The position numbers were made by a program, and so were the translations under genes. From Chinchilla lanigera (lineage: Eukaryota > Chordata > Mammalia > Rodentia > Chinchillidae), in assembly GCF_000276665.1 (NCBI RefSeq), contig NW_004955429.1, positions 6,365,488 through 6,429,487 on the forward strand: a stretch of DNA of 64,000 nt, in the 5' to 3' direction. Shown here one piece after another: positions 1 through 11,621 of the stretch (the first letter of the stretch is position 1; each line of letters begins with the position of its first letter). The notes beneath the pieces are model-generated. The model was not told the origin of the DNA. It worked only from the letters and a program-made list of their open reading frames with translations, and ran no database searches.

Positions 1-196
1 CAAAATACCTACCACGTCATCTCCCCCTGAACAGACCCAGGACATGGCTGTGAGGTGAGTGGGTTTGGAGCACAAAGCGGATAAATGTAACATGATTTCT
101 TAATAGGCTTTTGCATGAAAATTGGTAGCATTATCCCCTTCAGTTGGAAGAAGAGTGCAGTTGGTATACTGTATGGCTTTAGGTATTTTGACATGC

Positions 197-335
197 ATTA
201 TTATTATCTGTCATCCTCACAGCCACCTTTGAGGTGGGAGTTTTAGTGCTCATTTTCTGGCAAATGAAACCAAAATGTCGGGGTAATTTAGTCACTTGCC
301 CATGAAATCACAGCTAGCAAGTGGTGGCCCCCTTC
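197..335 (-). repeat. MIR SINE remnant
   Basis: Reading the + strand gives the reverse complement of the MIR core, with GTCACTTGCCCATGAAATCACAGCTAGCAAGTGG at the end. It is a strongly decayed ancient mammalian SINE. Confidence 0.65.
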
Positions 336-396
336 ACAAACCTACCTCCTTCCTCCCTGAGTGGTGCCTAGCGCCAGCTGACACTGGGCTGTTAGT

Positions 397-431
397 CTCT
401 GGTTTGGAGATCACCTCTGGTTTGGAGATCA
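397..431 (+). repeat. Two-copy tandem duplication, 18-bp unit
   Basis: The 17-mer CTCTGGTTTGGAGATCA occurs at 397-413 and again at 415-431, separated by one base. Confidence 0.9.
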
Positions 432-1900
432 TTCCAGCTGTTTCTGTGTGTAGGAGACTGTAGGTGTCTGCAGTTTGTTGAGGCCCATCCAACCATTTTT
501 TTCCAGAGGTGGGGGGCAGCCACCCTTTCTATTTCTTAGTTCCTATGTGAGAAATTTTCTTTTCAACCAGGAACTATTTACCACCTGTTGTACATTAGCA
601 AAATGCAAGGCAATTTATTATGTTTTGAAAGGAGAGGAATAGAAAATGTTCCACTCATCTGATCTCAAATAACAAGATGAAAGTCTACTCAGAAAATACA
701 TTGAATTAAAACATATAACTCAGTTACTGTTGGTAAGAAAAGGGAGGCAGAAACATCTTTAAAATTTGTCCAAAATGGTGAAAAAAAGCAAATTCAGATA
801 CTGATATTATTCTTTTTTTCTTTAATGATTAGGACAAAGAGTAAGGCTTATTAATTCTTAAGATGGTTGAATATTGCCAGGCTTGAGTATTAATAGTGTT
901 TACCACTAAAAAGCTTGATAGGACATCCTAATTCTTTTTATTAAATGAGCATTGTTTAAAAAAGAAAGAAAAGTAAAGCAATATACGTAATATTTTAAAG
1001 GACACAGTTCCCCCAAACACAACCATTACTCGTGTGGTGAGCATTGTTAAGGGCCTCTCTACATAAATATACGCAGTGCATACAATGTTTACTAAACTGG
1101 AATTGTGATATTCATGCTGTTCTTTAATCTGGACATTTGACACGTCATTGACATAAGAGGGCATTTAGCATCCTCTTTTCCCCCATTTTAAAGAAAGGAA
1201 AACCTATCTTTCCTTTGGGACCCCTTCCAGGAGAAGTAGCTCCATCTTGTGGCTTTGGAGTGTGCTCATTGAAGACCTGTCTTTTTGCAACCATCATTGG
1301 CCATGGTGTCAGCCCTGGGATTTGTCCAGCGGACTCTGGAAACCAGCATGGGCCAGAGAAGTCCAGTCATCTTCAGCACAGGGGTCCCTTCACACTTCTG
1401 CTCCTATAGGCTGCTTAGTGGTCAACAATAAAGTCTGAGAAATAGAAAACCTAGGCTTCTAACACTCGACTCCATGCTTTCTTGTTTAATCTTGACTTGA
1501 ACACATTAAAGAAGCTGATCTTTGTGGCCAGGTCACTTTGCAGCAGCGTGAAATCATCACCAGGGCTTCTCTAGTGGAGGATAGAGGTCCTAGATGCATG
1601 TAGTGCACTTAAAAGGGATCTCAGAAAGAGCCAGTTGCTCGTGCTCCTCCTGTCTTGCACTATCATATCCACATTTTGACTTTAAAAATTAGTGTAGAAT
1701 GCTAGAAAAAAATATTTTTGGAGATAAAATTGAGCTTCCTAATCTGGGTGCACATGGTAAACACAGATCTAGTGGGTAAGCAGTACAAATGTGGTCATTC
1801 TCTTTAATAGATCTTTCATAGAGAGTATCACTTTGTATAAACACACAGCTAAACAAGCATGTTTTGACTGGATTTTTTTTTTTCTTTCTCTCTTGTACAG

Positions 1901-2047
1901 TATATAGTGGAATGTCATGGGATTACCCTTCTTCCCCAGTTCTTGGGCATGTACCGGCTTAATGTGGATGGAGTTGAAATATATGTGATTGTTACAAGAA
2001 ATGTGTTCAGCCATCGTTTATCTGTATATAGAAAATACGACTTAAAG
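1901..2047 (+). CDS. PIP4K2A: PIP4K2A coding exon 5 (residues 165-213)
   Basis: This exon begins the in-window part of phosphatidylinositol-5-phosphate 4-kinase type-2 alpha. The enzyme phosphorylates PI5P at the 4-position to make PI(4,5)P2 in the cytoplasm, on internal membranes and in the nucleus. The 147 nt are open in phase 0 and give 49 residues, starting [14 protein letters not shown] and ending SVYRKYDLK. They match my knowledge of human PIP4K2A with no difference I can see. A pyrimidine tract and ACAG precede the exon and the donor GTGAGA follows it. The segment carries the nucleotide-binding TRNVF motif (T196-F200), which in the beta paralogue contributes to GTP use, and the start of the DLKGS motif. 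The first 164 residues must lie upstream of the window. The exon number assumes the ten-exon human structure. Confidence 0.97.
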
Positions 2048-2254
2048 GTGAGATTGACTTTATTCATTTTTGTTAAGTGAATGGTGTTTATTCATCCACA
2101 TGTAAATGTTGTAACTAATCTTATAAAATGCTTGGGAGATGCTCAGAGCTTAAAAGTAGTACTAGTGCCCCAGCTAGCAGCGCCCCCTTCAGGTTAAACC
2201 ATCACTACTTGCTGGCTTTACCAAAAGACACTTTTTTTTTCACACCTTAGAGAT

Positions 2255-2640
2255 ATCCCGTCTATTTATTCAGTACCAGCCACCTGCCAGGCACTGTACT
2301 AGGCACAGGGAATAGTGTGATACACAACAGTGTGATAACACAACAGACCAGATCTGCACTCAGGGACCAGACATTCTGGTAGAAAAAGACAGATAATAAG
2401 TACAAATTAAGTTGTATAATATATTAAGGTAGTGATAAGTGCTAGACAGAAATAAAGAGGAGGCATGATACAGGTTTATATAGGATGTCAGGGAAAGTTT
2501 GTCTGAGAAGATGACATTGGAGCAGACTTGAAGGAGATGAAGGGAGATTCCTGGCAGAGGCGATGGCCCTGAAATAGGCCATTTCAATAAGTTGGAATGA
2601 GAGGGAGCCCAGGAAATTCTGAGAGCAACCTGACATGATT
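2255..2640 (+). repeat. Ancient L2-like interspersed repeat
   Basis: It begins with a recognisable 'CACCTGCCAGGCACTGTACTAGGCACAGGG' type core, followed by a sequence resembling 'GTCAGGGAAAGTTTGTCTGAGAAGATGACATTGGAGCAGACTTGAAGG'. That order is common to an old mammalian repeat I would place with L2. The exact family needs a repeat library. Confidence 0.6.
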
Positions 2641-2672
2641 TGACTTCTAGTATCGCGGACTCAGGGAGAGAA

Positions 2673-2901
2673 TGTCGGGTTAGAAACTGGCAAACTATGA
2701 CCTGCCTGCTTGCCAAATCCAACTCAGGGGCCACTTCTGTAAATAAAGTTTACTGGAATACTGCCATGCCCATCGTTACTCTTGTCTGTGACCGCTTCTG
2801 CACTATACTGGCAGATGGGAGCCGTCACTATAAAGACTGTTATGAACAAGAAAGACTGACATTTGCCCTCTGACACCTGGAAATGTTTGTCTACCTCTGG
2901 C
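2673..2901 (+). repeat. hAT-like non-autonomous DNA transposon remnant
   Basis: It has CTGGCAAACTATGACCTGCC near one end, an AATAAAGTTTACTGGAA core with GCCATGCCCATCG, and a decayed inverted copy of the end at 2886-2901. A second copy with the same architecture lies at about 37424-37637. The group is old and found across mammals. Confidence 0.6.
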
Positions 2902-3420
2902 CTTCAGCAGCTGGTTCTCAAGATTCTTTGGTTTTAGAACTCTTTTTATGTTAATTATGTAGACCGTGTCTATGGATGTCTGCAATATTAGAAATTGGTA
3001 TAAGAAATAGTAAAGTGTTCACTGTAGTAGCCATTTCATCTTAACTTCTTAGGAAAAATAACTTTCAAGAGCAAAACATAGTAGGACAAGTAGCATTGTT
3101 TTACATTTCTTGCAAATATCTATAATGTCTGAATTAATGTGAGACAGTTGGAATATCATCTGATTGTACTGTCAGTCTGTTGCAGTGTTATTTGATTGGA
3201 ATAAATGAAGAAAATTTGGTATATAAATAATGTGGGTAGTTGGAAAGGGGAGTTAATAACTTTTTCAGATTATTGATAGTCCTCTTTGATACTGCACTAC
3301 AAGTTGGATAGCCAATAATTTCTCAAAGCTCAGTTACATTGTAGGGTCTAAGATCATGTCAGTGAACTTTTTACTGTTCTTTTATTTTTTTAAAAAAAGG
3401 CCTGAAACACCTACAATTCT

Positions 3421-3440
3421 TAAAAAAAAAAAAAAAAAAA
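3421..3440 (+). repeat. Poly(A) run next to the MITE
   Basis: A run of about 19 A lies just before the mariner-type MITE. It may be the tail of an unrecognised retroelement. Confidence 0.6.
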
Positions 3441-3455
3441 GGTCCAAACATCTTA

Positions 3456-3629
3456 CAGTGGTACCTCCGTTCACAAACTTAACTCATTCCATGATCCTGG
3501 AAAAAATAGCCACATTTGCGTTGTCACCAGTGCAGAGTTCGCAAATAAAAACAAAATTTTACCAAATGCTTCTGTTTGTGAACCAAATTGTGTGCAAACC
3601 AATGCATTTATGAACCGAGGTACCCACTA
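3456..3629. mobile_element. Tc1/mariner-type MITE, 174 bp, TA-flanked
   Basis: The left end CAGTGGTACCTCCGTTCA is mirrored at the right end (reverse complement TAGTGGGTACCTCGGTTCA), so about 18 of the terminal bases are inverted repeats. Both sides are flanked by TA (3454-3455 and 3630-3631), the target duplication expected for the Tc1/mariner superfamily. It is too short to encode a transposase. Confidence 0.72.
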
Positions 3630-3833
3630 TATTTTGGTAAGTCCGGTGTATTTTAACTGAGCAAGTAGAGTAGCATTTCCTTGCTTTTACAATCTCATTA
3701 CCAAGAGCCATTGGTCTCTGTACACCAGCCTGAATGTACAGTTTTATAGCCCTGCACTTGTTAGAAACGTATTGGTTCACTGAGTTATTTGGCCTTCCAA
3801 ATATTGACACATTTTACTAGGTAGGATCAAAAA

Positions 3834-4005
3834 GCAAGGTGGCCCATGCCCATAGTCCTAGCCCTGGGGGAATAAGGCAGTAGGATCTCAAGTTTGAGCC
3901 CAGCCTGGGCAACTTTAGTGAGAACTACCTTCAAAATTTAAAAAGGGTTGGGGATATAGCTCAGTGCAAAGGCTCTGGGTTCAATCTCCAGTAAGGTTTT
4001 TAAAT
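3834..4005 (+). repeat. B1-ID dimeric SINE (MEN-like)
   Basis: A B1-like half (CCCAGCCTGGGCAACTTTAG) is followed by an ID-like half (GGTTGGGGATATAGCTCAG, then GGTTCAATCTCCAG). It is diverged and the ID half is shortened. The B1-then-ID order matches the dimers known from squirrels. Confidence 0.75.
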
Positions 4006-4497
4006 AAAGTCCCATTAGTATCACCAACCACCAGTCCACCAGTCTCCTTGAAGAAATCATTTGTATGTTGGAAGCTGGCAAGCTCAAGGCAGATACAAGT
4101 TTTTCACAATTCTGGTTTTCACTTGAAAGCTCTTTATCGTTGGCAACAAGTTGTATAGTTTGTTTCCTTTGAAATGACAGTGCAGAGCACCCCCTTTTCA
4201 CAGCACAGACAAGGCTAGCAGCTTTGTCCATTGTTGAGCAAATATTTGTCAGTTTCTCAGATCTGAACAAATACAGATTGTCGGTTGTTCTTTCAAGTAC
4301 AGATGTTGTTTCATGAAAAAGATGGCTAGTTCACCTCAGAACTGCAACTGTGGCAGAAATCGTTCTTGAGGGACACTTTATAAATAGAATGTTTTGTGTG
4401 CATTTTCTGCACGGAGTAGGGAAGATGTGCCCTCCAGAGTCACGATCTAATGAAGTTCAGCTTTTGCTTTATCAGGGACATTCTTCAGTGATGCTAG

Positions 4498-4530
4498 GGT
4501 TTTGGTTTGGTTTGGTTTGGTTTGGTTTTT
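4498..4530 (+). repeat. (TTTGG)n simple repeat
   Basis: Six or so consecutive GGTTT units end in a T run. It is part of an intronic simple repeat. Confidence 0.9.
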
Positions 4531-4934
4531 ATTTTTAATGACAAATACTGTTAGTATCATTTAATGTCACTGCTCGATTTGCACTAGTTGCCAGCGGCTC
4601 CACCACCACTATCTTTTGCAGTGTCCATGTGAATATCAAGACAGTAAAAAGACAAGTAATGTCTTGGTATTATTATAAAAGACGTTTGGACTTCGCAGAG
4701 CCCACGCTTGGAGGAATGCTGGTCTAAATGAAGGAAAGGGTCTGGAGTGTTCACTCAGGCCCCTTACATCTCTTCCAGCCTCTTTGCTCTCCTCACCTTG
4801 CACTGAGGTGGGGCCACAGCCACCCTGGGCCCCGCCAGCTCCAGTGCTTTCAGCAGCCTCTGCAGTGCCGCCCACCGCACTGTACTCCAGACCCTGCTCT
4901 GACTGTCCCATATCAGAAAGCTGGGTGAGCTGTG

Positions 4935-5095
4935 GAGCTGGTTTTATGACTTGTTAGCTGTGAGTCACTGCACATTTATGAGTCTCTGTTTTTTTCATCT
5001 GTTAAAACAGGGATGACTTTACTTAAGCTTCCAGGAGTTGGCAGGAGGATTGAGTGAGATATGTATGCATTTGCTGGTGTGTGAATGCCCACTGG
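4935..5095 (+). repeat. MIR SINE remnant
   Basis: It follows the MIR order: a tRNA-like start, GACTTGTTAGCTGTGAGTCA, TCTGTTTTTTTCATCTGTTA, AACAGGGATGAC, then GGAGGATTGAGTGAGAT. It is decayed. Confidence 0.65.
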
Positions 5096-6899
5096 GCAAG
5101 AATTTCATGCTATTTAATTTTTTTTTTCCCTGCAAAATGCCTAAGACACATCCCCATATAACTAGGCATCTAGTAACCATATCTGGACATGAGTTGGATA
5201 TTGTCTTAATTTGCCTTGCATTTCATGATCTCCTCTCCTTCTTTGGCTTGTAGAATCAATAAATTCTGTTCTCGCCAGTGTTTTCACTGTGATGGGACCT
5301 GTACATTTGGCACCATTTCATGGCTCCAACTCTTGGTTTTTACCTACTAACCTTACTTTCAAAATGTTTTTCTTTGCATTAATTTGAACTTGGATGAGTC
5401 TTTTTTTCCCTGAGCTAGTGATCTGCACTTGCATAGTATTGAAGCGTTCCTGAGAATCAGAAGTAGGAAGAATTGCACTGTAGGAGGGAAAATGCACACA
5501 AACCCACAGCTTGGTTAGGAACACAAAAGTAAATAATTCTTTTTCTGCCCAGCAGCATAGCCGATGCTCATGTATTACAAATCCCCCGCCCCTTTAATTT
5601 GGTGGACCTCACCACGTGAAGGAAACTGTGGCCCCTGCTCGGGAATCACCGAAGGAGGGAAGGTAGATGGTTGCAATGACAGGTGCTGGGCTTGTACTGA
5701 GAGCCTCGTGTGTGTGTGGTGGCTATGGAACGGTCCTCGGGTTTCCCATCATAAATGATTCGTTTGCCGAGTCAGCACGGTGCTTCCCTGCCTGGTCCCC
5801 AAGACACAATGAGCCTTTCCCTAGGCAGCCATCGGGCTCTCACAGCCACCAGTGCTGGGACCCTGAGCGCCAGAGGAGTGGACAACAGAGTTTGGGGACC
5901 GCGCCTGGTCTTGGCCTCTTCCCCGGTACAAAGAGCTTGGTCAGCCCCAGTTTCTGCATGTATGACTCAGGCTCCACACAGCCTTATCCACACCTGAGCT
6001 GCTTGCCAAGAGCTAGTGATAATGTACAAATTTTGATCTCTCTGCACATGGCTAAGCTAGGAGCTGCTTTCACTTTGCCCAAGTCCAATACAAGTTTTTT
6101 TTTAATGATGGACCAACTTAGTTATCCCAGGGCAGTAGTTGTATAGTTAAGAAGTGGTCAGGTTAACACATAGCTCCGCTGACCTAGTATTAGCTCAGGT
6201 ATCCACAGCTGGAGAGGGAAGGGCGCCGGTAACTGGCTGTGATCCTTCTCCACCCACTGAATAAATGCAGCGCATCTGCGGTGCACAGGACACTGCCGTG
6301 GAACACCAAAGAATCAGGAGTGCTTGTGTTAGCGGATTCAGGAAGCCACTGGAACATCTGTTCCCCACTTCTTCTTAGTTAAACTCTTCCACAGAAAAAG
6401 TTTGTGTTTGAACTCTACCCTCAACACCTCCCTATCAGCATCTGAGGTGGTGCGTTCATCTTGGACAGCCCGGTGCTCTGAGGCACTTTTGAAAACCTCT
6501 CAGGTGGACTAAGCATTGCCAAGGTCAAGGACTGTGTTGTTGTCCACTTCTCTCTCTGCTCAGCACAGGGCCTGGCACAGAGGAGGTGCAAGTAAATGTG
6601 GTCCATGTAGGAATAGTCAAAAGGAGTGTGGTCAGAAAGTGCCCACAGGGGGCTGGCTTGTGTGCTAGAAGAAACTCCCTCAGTAACTGGAATCCTGGAA
6701 GAAAATGTTAGAGAGAAAGCAGTCAGAGGTCAGAATGTGCCTGCATCTGAAACGCGGCCTGAGGAAGGGGCACTCCATGTCCCAGCAGGCTCTGCAGCCA
6801 GCTGATGGCCATTCCCTCTATCAAGATAGTGAGGCCCACTATTTTTGGTAATTGATGCAGTTGGTATGGCTTTTGTCCAGTGATTAAGAAGTTATTGTT

Positions 6900-7013
6900 T
6901 GTGCCAGGTGTGGCATCGAATGCTTGTAATCCCAGCACTCGGGATTAGGCAGGAGATCACCATGAGTTTGAGGCCAGCCTGGGCTACAGAGAGAGACCTC
7001 GTCTCAAAAAAAA
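6900..7013 (+). mobile_element. B1 SINE with target-site duplication
   Basis: It begins GTGCCAGGTGTGGC, includes TAATCCCAGCACTCGGGA and GAGGCCAGCCTGGGCTACAG, and ends in poly(A). The 11-bp duplication AAGTTATTGTT flanks it at 6889-6899 and 7014-7024. It lies about 300 bp upstream of exon 6. Confidence 0.92.
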
Positions 7014-7317
7014 AAGTTATTGTTCAAGTGATCTCAGGTTTTCTGACACCTAGCAGGTGGGTAAGAACCAGAGAAAGACAAGACAGGTGAGTATGGCAGG
7101 GACAGGGCTGGAGAAGAGTGGACAGTGGACAAGAATTCCTGCAGGGAAAGCCACAGTCCAGCCAAGAGCTGTCATCAGGTAGGGACCAAGTCAGGATGGC
7201 CCCAGGGAAGAACTCTGCTCATCTGTCGCTATGCTTTGGCCGGGGCCATCTTCATACGTACTCATGTGAAGCCCACGCTACGTATGTGCACATTTTTATT
7301 ATTTCTTTGTGTTTCAG

Positions 7318-7356
7318 GGCTCCACGGTGGCTAGAGAAGCGAGTGACAAAGAAAAG
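7318..7356 (+). CDS. PIP4K2A: PIP4K2A coding exon 6 (residues 214-226), 39-nt exon
   Basis: A very short exon of 13 codons, GSTVAREASDKEK, completes the DLKGS motif begun in the previous exon. It is flanked by TTTCAG and the donor GTAAGC. It is in phase 0 at both ends, so skipping it would remove 13 residues without a frameshift, including the Gly-Ser of DLKGS, which is conserved across phosphatidylinositol phosphate kinases. Such loss would be expected to damage the kinase. A B1 SINE ends about 300 bp upstream. Confidence 0.95.
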
Positions 7357-8056
7357 GTAAGCACTGTGGCGCTCGCTTGCCGCATGTGGGCGCGGGCTCT
7401 CTCCTGTTGACTCTTCTCAGCGTCCGCCAGTGTGATTCTGCCCTTTCCCTGCAGCTGCTCCCTGGGAAAACGCACTTTGAGGAACGTTGTCCTTCACTCC
7501 CCCTGCCTCACGTTGTTGAATAACAAAGCGGTAATTAGTTGTGAGTGGGTGAGAGACACGTCTCACACGCAGCAAGCTCTGAAAACCCAGCCCGCTGCAC
7601 AGCACGCTTAGCAACCATAGCAGCCGGGGCTCAGAATGGCCAGCAGGCCAGCGATGGGTCCCGAGGCCACACTGCCCCCCTTTAACCAGATGTGTGACCT
7701 TGAAAACTGTCCTTGCCTCTCTAAAGTCCGTTTTCTCACCAGTAGCATGTTGGCTTGGATGAGCTTCAAACTCTCCTATAAAATGTTTAGGCACAATTGG
7801 AGTATTTTCTTGCTTAAAAAATTAGGGATTAAGAGACCACATCTTTTTATCTTTTCCTGACTTGTTGGTCATATTTAAGTCACATTTAATTTTAATATTA
7901 TACAAGATTATAGACAGAGTCAGCTTCAAAGGTTGGTTTGAATAAGAACTGGGGAAGTAGTTTCCTGTATGTAAATCTAAACCAAGGCAAAGCAACACGT
8001 GCGTACATGCGAGGCACCTCTGAGATCCCTGTAGGCCTTGTTGTTGTTGTTGTTTT

Positions 8057-8133
8057 GCAGTGCTGAGGATCCAACCCAGGCCTTGGTGTGTGTTAGGCAA
8101 GTGCCTGATCGCTGAGCCACACCCACAGCCCTG
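8057..8133 (-). repeat. ID-type SINE remnant
   Basis: The + strand shows the reverse complement of an ID element (TGCTGAGGATCCAACCCAGG to GCTGAGCCACACCCACAGCC), preceded by a (TTG)n tail at 8040-8056. It is diverged. Confidence 0.8.
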
Positions 8134-10830
8134 CCCATCGGCTTTGAAAGCTGCCCTTTCTTAGCTATTCCATTTGAAAGCTAGACTCAAGAATTTTTAT
8201 TTTGTTTTGTTTTTAATTAAATTCTTCTAAGATGATATCATTTGGTTTTGATTTGAATTTTATAAATTTGCACATCTGTTTTCCTTTACGTACTTCTTTA
8301 TGGCTTCGTGTTTTTGACAGTTTTTCTTTCAGAAGGCAAAGGCTCCAAAAGGCCACCTCAGCCATCCTTGTATGTTACAGATGTTCCCTGGGAAGAGGGG
8401 AGGAAATAGGTTGAAGCGTGGAATGCAAGAGTAATATAAATTGATAATGAACAGAGTGGGCCCACCCTGGTGGTAGGACTTCTCTCCCACAGTTTATTTA
8501 TAATCTAGAAATGTATTCAACTGTAATAGATCAAATAAAATGTATTAACAAAGCCTAACTCTTTAAAATGTGGGGTTTTTAAATTTTTAAAAAATCTTTG
8601 CTTTCCTTTTTCAGGTTTTGTTTCCATGAGTTAATATTTTTGACTTTCCAAAAAAAGCATACCATTCTTTGCCTTCACAAATAAAACTGTGACTGCTGTC
8701 AGAGCACTCTCTAGTCCCTCCAGTTCAAAATAGTTGGGGAAGGCCAAAAATATTTTTTTCTGCCTTTTAACCTTTTGGCGATGAAACTCAGTGATTTGCA
8801 AGATTATTTTCGTTACTATCACTATGTAATGATATTCCCTGCAAAATGATTGTTACAGTGCAAAAACGATTTCCAGATTCTCCATTGACATGGTAATCTT
8901 AATTAGTTATTAGTAACCTCAATTCTTACTCTTTTTAGGTTTCCTTTCATTGGAGTCATTGTAACTGTTTTAATTTCCCATACTTGTACCTTGTTGATGA
9001 CAAGTTTTGAAAATGTCATTTCAAATATTTAGTGGTATAGGTGCAGACAAGTTCCATCCCTTGGATTTCAACTTGACACGTAATTAGTGCAATTTGCATT
9101 AACATAATAATGAAGATGGAACTGAGAGAGATAAAGAAGTTATATTCTAACAATAATGAAATCACTTTCGTGGCAACAAGTATCAGAACACGCATGTACA
9201 GATGTCTTGAATTTTTTTAAAAAAAGAGCAGAACAGTGCTTTAAAAAGAAAAAACCATTGTCAGGTTCTGACAGCTGCTATGACTTGTTTTATTCCTTAA
9301 TTCTTTCCTTTTTAATGGAAGGGCATCTTCCATTCATGGCTCCAGCAGTTTTGCCTCCTCTAAATGAGACAGAGAAATGCGAATCTCCCTGGTGGTCGAT
9401 CTTTTCACAGCTGCGCTGCAATTCCAGTGTGACATCAAATTAGTAATTATAGCTGAGCGGACTGCCTTTTACAAATGACAGTCTTAGCACGCTGCCAGCT
9501 AGCAAGCTACTCAGCAGGGAGTCTGGGCAAGTAAAAGAAAACATAACCGGACTCACTTGATCTCTGGGGGCTTTGACCTGACTCTCTAAAAAGCCCACGT
9601 TCTTGAGCGAGAGAGTCCTGGGGATTTACACAAATATGCATTTTGTTCATCATTCTGCACAGTTCTTCTCAAAACTCTTGTCTGATTTTATTAGGTGAAG
9701 TAAAGCCTGTGTAATGGAGTCATAGGGTCACAATAAGAAGATTCCTTTTAACATACAACCTTCTCCCTGGAACCCATTTGAAAGAAAACAGCTGCCCTGC
9801 AATTGGCATTTGTGTAACTATATTGGCAATAATCATTGTTGACACTTTGATAATGGGCTACAAAAAGCCGCCTTGTCAATTCTTATGCATTGTAAATTGC
9901 ACTGGCAATTAAGCGACTGTCACTGGCTCTGACATTTTACCTATTACTGACTGAGGTTTGGCAGAATTAATCATTAATATCCTTACATCTAAAAATGCTC
10001 TCCCAAACCAGTCCTCAGCATTTCTTTTGTGATCTTTAAATTGTAACAAATTATAATTGAGCTCTACCTCCCTCTGGTCCTCGAGGCTGCAGTTAAAGGC
10101 GAGGTAGGAAGGACGGCAGCCCTCAGTGGAAGATTCAGAAGCACAGCAGTGTGTCCTGGAAACCCTGGTTACCTCTCCCTGAGAAAGTGCTTCCCTTTCC
10201 ACTGTGGCAGTCACCAAAAAGGGAGATCGTTGAGGGTTGTCCACCCTCAGTTCAGCTGCGGCTTTGACTTGTTTCTGTTAAAATTCCTCTTACCCCAGGA
10301 TGGACAAGAGTCTGTTCCCTTTCCCAGCCAGAGCTAAGCACACCCATCCCACCACCCAAGTGCAGGGCAGAGTTTCCCTCCAGGTGGAAGCAGGGTTGGT
10401 TTCTCAGACCCTACATTAAAGGCAGAACCAGTAGCTTCCACCTCGTGGACCAGAGATGGTTTATAAAAGGGAGATTTGAGGTGAAGACCAAACAGAGGTT
10501 ATATCTGAGACCCAGCCCTGGGGACAGGTGAAGGAATGACATTAATGAAAGTTTGGGGATTTGTAAAATTAAAGAATAAGGATTTGGCTTATCCCTGGCT
10601 CTCCTGCTTTAGTGTTTACAAGAATCTCATTTCTCCCCAAGCATTTCTGGACCCTCCTTCAGAAATTCCTTGAGCAGTAGACTGCACTGGGAAAACGGTG
10701 GACTTGAGAGTCACTAAAATCCAGTGTGACCTACATATAGCTTAAGGTGACTTCCGTGACTGAGGGAAATAGTACCGCTGCTGATGGAATGAGTAGTCTG
10801 CTTATCATACCAGTAGATGTCTAAGCAAAC

Positions 10831-10862
10831 CAGTGGAGTATTAAGTCAGTGGAGTATTAAGT
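10831..10862 (+). repeat. Two-copy exact tandem duplication, 16-bp unit
   Basis: CAGTGGAGTATTAAGT is repeated head to tail at 10831-10846 and 10847-10862. Confidence 0.9.
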
Positions 10863-11260
10863 CATAGAGAAGGATAAAGTGCGGTCATTTGTGGGAAAAC
10901 AGATGGATCTTGAGGTTATAACGTTAAGTGAAATAAGTCAGACACAGGAGGTAAATATCACATGATTTTTTTTTTCCTAGTACCAGGGATCGAACTCACA
11001 ACCTTGAGCTTGCCAGGTAGGCGCTGTGCCACTGAGCTAAATCCCCAGCCCCTACATGATTTCTTTTAGATGAGAAACCCAAAGTATAATTTAAAGAACA
11101 AAATAACAAATGATAGGAAACAGGAGATAGACTATTCCAAGATGACGAACACGGCCTGAGGAAGGGGGAAAAGTGGGGTAAAAAATGATCAAGATATTAT
11201 CTACTAATTCCCCAAATGAATATAATTATTGTGTATCACAGACATGTTAAGAACCCAGGT
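10863..11260 (+). repeat. Old L1M-type LINE 3' remnant, interrupted by a SINE
   Basis: GTTAAGTGAAATAAGTCAGACACAGGAGG followed by a CACATGATTTCTTTTAGATGA-type sequence is characteristic of the 3' end of old mammalian L1. An ID SINE (10969-11053) splits it. There is no open reading frame. Confidence 0.6.
10969..11053 (-). mobile_element. Young ID SINE inside an L1M remnant
   Basis: It is the reverse complement of the GGGGCTGGGGATTTAGCTCA type, with T-rich tail at the left (as expected on this strand). The duplication ACATGATTT flanks it at 10960-10968 and 11054-11062. It belongs to the GTGAGTTCGAT-CCCTGGTAC type seen repeatedly in the window. Confidence 0.9.
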
Positions 11261-11287
11261 TTGGGTGTAAACCATGGGAGAATTCCG

Positions 11288-11378
11288 TGGAGTGCTCTCC
11301 CTCCCACCCAGGGGCTGAACTTAGGGCCTCAAGGGTGCTAGACAAGTGCTCTACCACCGGGCTGCACCCCCCGCCCAG
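11288..11378 (-). repeat. Older ID-type SINE remnant
   Basis: It shows the reverse complement of an ID element with CACCCAGGGGCTGAACTTAG, AAGTGCTCTACCACCGGGCT and a GC-rich end. No clear target duplication is visible. Confidence 0.75.
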
Positions 11379-11621
11379 AAGAAGAGCTTTTCAACTTCAA
11401 TCCATACGAAATTCCTCCTAACTGGTACTCATGAGTGTGAAAGAGAAAGTTGTGGCCTCCTGTAACACCTGTGACATCTCCCAGGTTTTTGTCCACACGA
11501 CGGCACTAAAGTCCTCAGCTTTTTGACTCGCTGGTTGAAAATGATGTGTAAACTAAGTTGCCTTCAATTAATTATTTCACTGAAATGAACTTACCTCAGT
11601 ATTACAAGCACACACAAAACA

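Larger units (their letters stand above)
1..1900 (+). other. PIP4K2A intron 4, 3' portion
   Basis: Intronic by position upstream of exon 5. It holds a MIR remnant at about 197-335 and a short tandem duplication at 397-431. The remainder is AT-rich with no recognisable repeat or coding exon. Short open frames have no family resemblance I recognise. Confidence 0.85.
2048..7317 (+). other. PIP4K2A intron 5
   Basis: A 5.3-kb intron between exons 5 and 6. It contains an L2-like fragment, a hAT-like element, a mariner-type MITE, a B1-ID dimer, a TTTGG repeat, a MIR fragment and a B1 SINE, each listed separately. Between them are AT-rich stretches without recognisable features (about 2905-3450, 4010-4490, 5100-6880). 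A decayed MIR/L2-like scrap may lie at about 6540-6610. Confidence 0.85.

Noticed and set aside
1426..1431. AATAAA as an alternative gene end
   Set aside because: It lies in an intron with no upstream terminal exon; AATAAA is common by chance in AT-rich introns.
5667..6146. 159-aa open frame on + in intron 5
   Set aside because: No recognisable domain; another + frame overlaps it and it lies in an intron.
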